DNA from: Alkalicaulis satelles | Lineage (GTDB): Bacteria; Pseudomonadota; Alphaproteobacteria; Caulobacterales; Maricaulaceae | Assembly: GCF_008630495.1 (NCBI RefSeq) | Contig: NZ_VWOJ01000004.1 | Span: forward strand, 62,001 to 126,000 | Length of the DNA stretch: 64,000 nt | Reading direction: 5' to 3' | Shown: positions 59,205 through 64,000 of the stretch, one piece after another | Numbering within the stretch: the first letter of the stretch is position 1 | Layout: the number at the start of each line of letters is the position of its first letter | The notes under the pieces: generated by a model | Databases searched by the model: none | What the model saw: the letters and a program-made list of their open reading frames with translations, nothing else | Told to the model about the DNA's origin: nothing | Position numbers and translations under genes: made by a program

Positions 59205-60343
59205 CGGGGGCTCTTTTTGATGTAAGACTGATAGCGAGATTGCAACTCTTCGGCATGAAGGCTTGCTTCGTTGACATGCATTTTCTTGCAGTAGTATCCA
59301 AATTCATTCTTTAACACTGTCATTTCCTGATCAGTAAATATGATGGTTCCATCGGGGAGTATGGCTTCAATACCTTCCACAACAGCGCCAGCCTCATTGA
59401 CCGATATCGCCTCATCAGAGCCAAACCCGCCAATGCAGTCGAGTGACACGCCCCCTTTTCCAATGCGTACAGGGTAGCCGCCGGGCAGGCCGTGCGGCCC
59501 TGGCGCATGCATGGCGCGGGTATTGCGCTCATCCAGAAGCGCTACCGCTACGGCAACCACGTTGGAAGCCGCCACGATTTGCCCGGCAATGCCTCTCACA
59601 CGCCGGAAGTCATCCACTACGCTTTTGAAGAGTGCGCTGTGCTGGATGTCAGATGAAGCCTCTCGGCCATCAAGCATCAGGCTCAGCGCGTAGGGGGCGG
59701 GGTCTGGGCGGCCGGTGCTTGAGATCTCGTTGCAAGCTGCATGATGGGCTGCGAACCTCAAGCTCAGCCGGTCGCGCGGCGCGCCCATGATCTTTTCGCA
59801 GGCGCGTTGAAGGCTCGGGATAAGGTTGGCGATATTGCCTGCACCGACCAAAGGCGCCAATCCGACGCTGTGAAGGGCCGGGTTCACAACATCGGGGAAG
59901 GCGGCATTGATCACCGACGCCTGAGAACCGCTGGCGGCGACGGCGAGCATGACGGTGCGGGCCGTTGCGAGATGGTTGGGCAGCCATGGGCCGATCCTGG
60001 CCTGTTGTAGCCGTTGGAAAAGAGGTTTCTCTAATAAAGAGATCGCCCAAAAAGGTTGAAGTGACGTGGCGTTGATAATTAAATCAGGGGACAGGCTTGA
60101 TATAAGGGATGCGGTTTGATCGATATTTTGGACATCAAGGCAATAAATATCCACCTTGGGCTCAAGGCCCAGGCACATGGCCGAAGTGATTGTAAGATTG
60201 GCTCTTTCATTGACTTTATTCAAAGTGCGTGAAGCAAGTATAATGTGATATCGATTGTCCATGCGGCTAAGCAGATCGGCGACCTGGCCGCCGATGACGC
60301 CGGAGCCCAGAACCATGACCGTATGCCGGGCCTGCTTCACCAT
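59201..60343 (-). CDS. Saccharopine-dehydrogenase-like NAD(P)-dependent oxidoreductase
   Basis: 380 residues from ATG 60343. The N-terminal Rossmann fold shows VMVLGSGVIGGQVADLLSRM (GxGxxG) and VDIYCLDVQNIDQTASLISS; LIINATSLQPFWAI follows the order of saccharopine-dehydrogenase-type proteins. The C-terminal ~230 residues are not assigned. Such enzymes reduce imines or oxidise secondary amines of amino-acid derivatives. The start lies 7 bases inside the end of the aminotransferase-HAD gene; a longer frame to 60415 has no similarity. Confidence 0.8.
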   Translation of the reverse strand: MVKQARHTVMVLGSGVIGGQVADLLSRMDNRYHIILASRTLNKVNERANLTITSAMCLGLEPKVDIYCLDVQNIDQTASLISSLSPDLIINATSLQPFWAISLLEKPLFQRLQQARIGPWLPNHLATARTVMLAVAASGSQASVINAAFPDVVNPALHSVGLAPLVGAGNIANLIPSLQRACEKIMGAPRDRLSLRFAAHHAACNEISSTGRPDPAPYALSLMLDGREASSDIQHSALFKSVVDDFRRVRGIAGQIVAASNVVAVAVALLDERNTRAMHAPGPHGLPGGYPVRIGKGGVSLDCIGGFGSDEAISVNEAGAVVEGIEAILPDGTIIFTDQEMTVLKNEFGYYCKKMHVNEASLHAEELQSRYQSYIKKSPR

Positions 60344-62709
60344 GTGACGGAACCTAGGGTCATGTCGGGAACGCATTGATGGTCTCGGCACAAGCGCATC
60401 AGTGTGTCGTTGCACAGTGAGCCATCGCCTCCGGGATGCAGGTCTGATGCATGCACTCCAGTGGCGGTGATCAGCAGGGACTTTGCTCCGAATGACGCGG
60501 CGCCGGCGATGTCGCTATTGAATGAGTCCCCGACCACCAGGATGCGCCGGGGCTCAATGCAATCCCGGCTGAGTTGAGTGGCCGCATGCATGGCGGCTTC
60601 ATGGTATATTTCCTGGTGAGGTTTTCCAAAAATATGGACCGCGCCCCCCATCGATTGATAATGGGCGGCGAGAATTCCAACCCCCAAACACATTTTCTGA
60701 TTAATGATGATGGATGTATCGGCATTACTGATCAGAAGTGGCAAGCGGCGATCTGCGCCCCGCCTTAAAATTTCGAGATGGTTGTCGTTTATATATTCAT
60801 CATCAATATAGCCAACAGCGAGCAACCAGTCTGCTTTCTCGATATCGGTAACAACGTTCAAGCCCGCCGCATCTGCCCAATGTCCACCAGGCTGAAAGCC
60901 CAAGACATAGCACGCTTGGCCCAATTCAGTTGATCCTGATTTCCGGCGTTGTACGCTCCGGAATGCCAGATCGCCACCTGTTACAATTTTGGCATAGCAG
61001 TCCGGCTGGATTCCAATGCGTGAAAGGTGATGAGATAAATCGGAACCAAGTCTTGAAGTATTAGAGATCAATATCACGGGGCGGCATTCTTTTGCCAGCT
61101 GGCGCAAGGTTGTCTGCGCGCCGGCGTGGGCGCGGCTTCCATCAGTGAGGACACCCCAGACGTCCATGAGCACGGCATCACACTCATGAATAGTCTCGCG
61201 CATCCCATGAATCGCACGGGGTTTCTGTGCGCTTTTGCGGGCTGTATTGACCTGCGCCGGAGGATTTTGAAGCGCCATTCGCAATACAGGCTCGACACGG
61301 TCTGTGAGGGCGGACTGGATGATGGCCCGGCCTTCGGCAAAACCCGCTTCAAAGGCCTTGGATTGGGCATTGGTCCATTGGCCATTCCATTGACTCTCAA
61401 TTGAAAGGGAGGCGGGATAGGTTAATGATGAGCCAATTGAGGCGATATTCATTCTGAGCTGATAACCTTCAAACCCATGTGATTGTCCCGGGGCGAAAGC
61501 CACCTTGGCGGACGCTAAAATCCATCGTGTGAGATCCGCGCTGTCTTCAAATTTAAGATTTTTTTTATTGAGCAAACTAACAAATCCGGAAAAATCAATG
61601 AGTATGGAGTGTCCGGCGCTGGGAGTGTGAGCGGCTTTGATGATCGATTTTTCATGTTCAAAAATCGTACGCAAATTCAAATCAACATGATTAATGGTTT
61701 CGATTGCAAGATTGATTCGGAACAAGATTTCTTTATTATTGAGTTCGTAGTATTCCGAGGGCGCGCGCAGGGCGTGCAGGGCTGCAATTTTAGAGAGCTG
61801 GGGCGTGGCGGCGGAGCTGGTCGTAATGTATTCAGACAGGGCATGAATAAGTTTGGGGGCGCCGCAAGCCCATCCGATGCGCATATTGGCGAGTCCGAAA
61901 TTCTTGCTGGCTCCGGAGACAGTAAGCACTTGTTCTGCAGCGCAGCCCGCCGCCAATCTGACTGAGCGCGCTGCAACGTCAAATTCACAATTGGCGAACA
62001 GGGCGTCTTCAATCGCCCACATTCGGAAATTTAATATAACCTCCGACAATTCTTCTATTTCTCTGACGCCACAAATTGCACCAGTCATTGAGGGGTTAAA
62101 CAGCACTAATATCGGCGGCGTGGGGGGAGCGTTTTCTTCAAGCCATTGCAAGAGTTGCTTGGCGGATGGGCGGTGGCTGTTCTCGGGCGAAGTGGGAATA
62201 ACGCAAAGCTTCAATCCACGATATGCACACCAGGCGGCAAGCGGATGATAGAATCCTGAAAAAGTAATGACTGTATCGCCGCGCTGAGCCATTAAATCCA
62301 GACCTGCAATGATCAAGCGCGTTGTGCCTGCATCAATTGCGGTATTGCCAGCGAGGTCGGGCGGAACGCCAATCTCCATGAAGTGTCTGGTGATTTCTGC
62401 GCTTAAACTTTTGAATTTCTGCAAAAACATATAGTTTTCAATTGGAAGCAGAGTGGGGTCTGACAAGGCGTGACGCATCGCTGTAATGGATTCAGGATAG
62501 GCTCTGCGCAGACCCTCGCCGTGTGCAAAAGACACCACGTCGGCATCAAACATGGACGGTCCTGGCCCGTGGCCGGAATCTTCTTCTCCCAACAGTGCGC
62601 TGCGTGCGCGCTTCAATGAAGTATAAGCGCTGCACTCAACCGGGAGCTCTAATGTCAGAGGGTTTAATTTCGACCTGAGATGATATGGAGAGGGCGCATC
62701 AGGTTTCAT
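60337..62709 (-). CDS. Fused class I/II aminotransferase and HAD-IIA phosphatase
   Basis: 790 residues from ATG 62709. Residues ~50-475 are a PLP-dependent aminotransferase fold: LVLFNPSMTGAI (NPxxTG), WAIEDALFANCEF and the PLP lysine in VSGASKNFGLANMRIGWACG. Residues ~510-785 are a NagD/TIGR01459-like HAD domain: DAVLMDVWGVLTDG with a Trp where DxD has the second Asp, then VILISNTSR, FGKPHQEIYHEAA and ILVVGDSFNSDIAGAASFGA. The fusion suggests a two-step conversion of an amino acid or its phosphorylated keto acid. It is the first large gene of the minus-strand unit. Confidence 0.85.
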   Translation of the reverse strand: MKPDAPSPYHLRSKLNPLTLELPVECSAYTSLKRARSALLGEEDSGHGPGPSMFDADVVSFAHGEGLRRAYPESITAMRHALSDPTLLPIENYMFLQKFKSLSAEITRHFMEIGVPPDLAGNTAIDAGTTRLIIAGLDLMAQRGDTVITFSGFYHPLAAWCAYRGLKLCVIPTSPENSHRPSAKQLLQWLEENAPPTPPILVLFNPSMTGAICGVREIEELSEVILNFRMWAIEDALFANCEFDVAARSVRLAAGCAAEQVLTVSGASKNFGLANMRIGWACGAPKLIHALSEYITTSSAATPQLSKIAALHALRAPSEYYELNNKEILFRINLAIETINHVDLNLRTIFEHEKSIIKAAHTPSAGHSILIDFSGFVSLLNKKNLKFEDSADLTRWILASAKVAFAPGQSHGFEGYQLRMNIASIGSSLTYPASLSIESQWNGQWTNAQSKAFEAGFAEGRAIIQSALTDRVEPVLRMALQNPPAQVNTARKSAQKPRAIHGMRETIHECDAVLMDVWGVLTDGSRAHAGAQTTLRQLAKECRPVILISNTSRLGSDLSHHLSRIGIQPDCYAKIVTGGDLAFRSVQRRKSGSTELGQACYVLGFQPGGHWADAAGLNVVTDIEKADWLLAVGYIDDEYINDNHLEILRRGADRRLPLLISNADTSIIINQKMCLGVGILAAHYQSMGGAVHIFGKPHQEIYHEAAMHAATQLSRDCIEPRRILVVGDSFNSDIAGAASFGAKSLLITATGVHASDLHPGGDGSLCNDTLMRLCRDHQCVPDMTLGSVTW

Positions 62710-62864
62710 CTGTTGGCGCAGCCCCAAATCGTTATTTTATTTGGGTAAATCGCTTGTTTTGCGCTGATGATATGGTCGGGATAAATTATAATATTGCCGC
62801 ATAATTCATTATGGCGGCCGGCCTTGAAGAAATTCGCCGTGATATATTCACAGGGTTGAGGCAT
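62706..62864 (-). CDS. Possible 52-residue leader peptide of the operon
   Basis: From ATG 62864 (a TTG at 62909 would add 15 codons) the frame reads MPQPCEYITANFFKAGRHNE and on to ITIWGCANR, ending in TGA that overlaps the aminotransferase ATG as ATGA. That overlap is the only support. There is no Shine-Dalgarno sequence and no family match. It may just be an open leader. Confidence 0.22.
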   Translation of the reverse strand: MPQPCEYITANFFKAGRHNELCGNIIIYPDHIISAKQAIYPNKITIWGCANR

Positions 62865-63287
62865 CTGGCGTCGCCATGCTTGTTCAAAAGGCAGCGTCGC
62901 GCATAGCAACCCAAAGTTTTTAGATTGTCAATATGCTACTCATAATGGTCTATTGTGCCGGCGCCCGCGAACTCAAGCGAGTGAGCCAGATGGAAGATCC
63001 GGACCATATTTTCGACGGATCATACGGGGTTCACATTGTAACAAGCAGCCACAATAGTCCAGATAAAGATAATTGCATCAATGTGAAAGCGCTATATCAT
63101 GCATCGCTCCGAATAGATTAAATCATTAAAGCAATAAAACGATTATTTGTTGCTCGCCGCACTGATTTTTCTTATGACTTGAGGTGTATTCGGGGCCGCG
63201 ATCGCATCAGGCGTCCGGCATGGCGGCGTCGCGGAGCGCATGCAAGCTGCGCGCATAAGGCGAGTGCCGAAGATGCAGCCCTCATCC
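62710..63287. other. AT-rich region at the right end of the island
   Basis: 578 bases with no certain gene. On the minus strand TATAAT stands at 62790-62785, about 75 bases before the aminotransferase ATG, as a possible -10 of the operon; the -35 region is poor. A plus-strand 62-codon frame at 62933-63121 lacks a ribosome site and is doubtful. GC-rich sequence returns after about 63190. Confidence 0.5.
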
Positions 63288-64000
63288 TCACAGGGCCAGA
63301 GCCGCGGTGATCAGGACCAGCAAAAGCATCAGGCTGGCGAGACGGTTGGCCAGGACGCGCTCGATCCGGTGCGCCATTTCACCAGCGCTCATCATGAGCC
63401 TGCGCGCACTCCGCCCGCCCGGTTGCGGCAGCGCGTCAGCAAGGCGTTTGGCCATCGCGCCCGCCAATGCGCTCGATATTTCCAGCGCCGTCCATGCCGT
63501 CGCCAGCAAATCGCCCTGCGGGGCCTGCAGCCCGGTCAGCCGCCAGCGCTGTGCGGCCAGGATAACCAGCGCCGCCAGCATGAGCGGTCCCGCCCCGGAG
63601 ACCAGGGCCTGAACCTGCCAGGCATAACCATGCGGCAGCCCGCTCTGTGGCCAGACAGCCCAGGGCAGGGCCAGCGCGCCCGCGCCCAGAACCAGAACCG
63701 GCAGAGACCGTGATAAGGGCGCGCGCGCGCCTGCCGCGCCGTCCGGACGCAACAGGGCCAGGGCGCGGGCGAGGAGAAGCGCTGTGGTGAAGGCCGAGGC
63801 GGTGATCAGCATCTCGCTGAACGGGTCCAGAGGCGCCTTCAGCGCCAGCTTGGCCAGCGACCCGCCTGTGAGCGGCAATCCCGCCACCGACAGCGCGATC
63901 AGGGCCAGCACTGCGCGCTGGCGCAGGGCGGCCGCGCCCGAGCCGGCCTGTACGGCGCCCACGCCCAGAAACAGCGCCCCCTTGGCCAGGGCGTGGTGGA
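63288..64000 (-). CDS. Proton-conducting antiporter/complex-I-like subunit (C-terminal part)
   Basis: The frame is open to the right window edge, so only the last ~237 residues are seen. The first visible stretch, HHALAKGALFLGVGAVQAGS, corresponds to the conserved lysine-containing helix of Mrp antiporter and NuoL/NuoM subunits, and LALKAPLDPFSEMLITASAF to the next family block. Several further hydrophobic helices follow. Exact identity (MnhA, MnhD or a related subunit) cannot be fixed without the rest. It is back on GC-rich host-type sequence. Confidence 0.65.
   Translation of the reverse strand, partial: HHALAKGALFLGVGAVQAGSGAAALRQRAVLALIALSVAGLPLTGGSLAKLALKAPLDPFSEMLITASAFTTALLLARALALLRPDGAAGARAPLSRSLPVLVLGAGALALPWAVWPQSGLPHGYAWQVQALVSGAGPLMLAALVILAAQRWRLTGLQAPQGDLLATAWTALEISSALAGAMAKRLADALPQPGGRSARRLMMSAGEMAHRIERVLANRLASLMLLLVLITAALAL

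Noticed and set aside
62933-63121. 62-codon plus-strand frame
   Set aside because: No ribosome binding site, no hydrophobic or conserved feature, and located in AT-rich DNA where such frames arise by chance.

Overview
The window is GC-rich chromosomal DNA with densely packed genes. It looks like an aerobic, heterotrophic alphaproteobacterium, plausibly of the marine Maricaulales/Hyphomonadales/Caulobacterales type. That placement is an inference from three TonB-dependent receptors, a ctaC-ctaD-ctaB-ctaG-ctaE oxidase operon with a Surf1 gene, a class I PHA synthase, a RamB-like regulator beside the glyoxylate shunt, lpxI rather than lpxH, and a BCCT osmolyte carrier. No ribosomal RNA is present to confirm it.

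Layout. 1-2386: end of the lipid A operon (lpxA-lpxI-lpxB). 2387-3558: a gene-poor, repeat-rich gap. 3559-13930: gltX-gltA, a beta-lactamase-fold hydrolase, YceI, a dGTPase-like protein, ErpA-type Fe-S carrier, nitroreductase, S9 peptidase and a degenerate EAL-like protein. 14263-19242: two TonB-dependent receptors with a shared upstream motif. 19357-23877: aceB, aceA and a divergent RamB-like regulator, the glyoxylate shunt. 23947-29001: BON-domain protein, H3TH protein, S9 lipoprotein, aguB and a TPR protein. 29239-35643: the aa3 cytochrome oxidase operon. 35687-42222: TetR regulators, cspA, tlyA, a methyltransferase-fold lipoprotein, a Sel1 protein and pccB. 42864-48169: phaC, glpX-recJ and tRNA-Glu. 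48299-55749: BCCT carrier, TPR-sulfotransferase, a third TonB receptor and a MarR regulator. 63288-64000: part of a Mrp/complex-I-like antiporter subunit.

The unusual part is an AT-richer island at about 55,900-63,200. A minus-strand unit runs: class I aminotransferase fused to a HAD phosphatase, then a saccharopine-dehydrogenase-like oxidoreductase, a SAM methyltransferase, a tRNA-like gene interrupted by 109 nt in its D-loop, and a 97-residue peptide preceded by a 14-nt Shine-Dalgarno match. Successive elements overlap by 4 to 10 nt up to the tRNA. A convergent arginyl-tRNA-synthetase-like gene lies on the other side. The tRNA-like gene has anticodon UGG, which reads the proline codon CCA. 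Its acceptor end and D-loop (G1-C72, A20, G73) are not those of a bacterial tRNA-Pro and resemble tRNA-Arg. The peptide uses CCA for 11 of its 12 proline codons.

My leading hypothesis is a pyrrolysine-cassette-like module: amino-acid-making enzymes, a private synthetase, a private tRNA and a target peptide. It could place an arginine-like or modified residue at CCA codons, or supply aminoacyl-tRNA for peptide modification. The sequence facts are direct; the function is inference. The D-loop insertion is a real obstacle, because it must be removed or tolerated for the tRNA to work.
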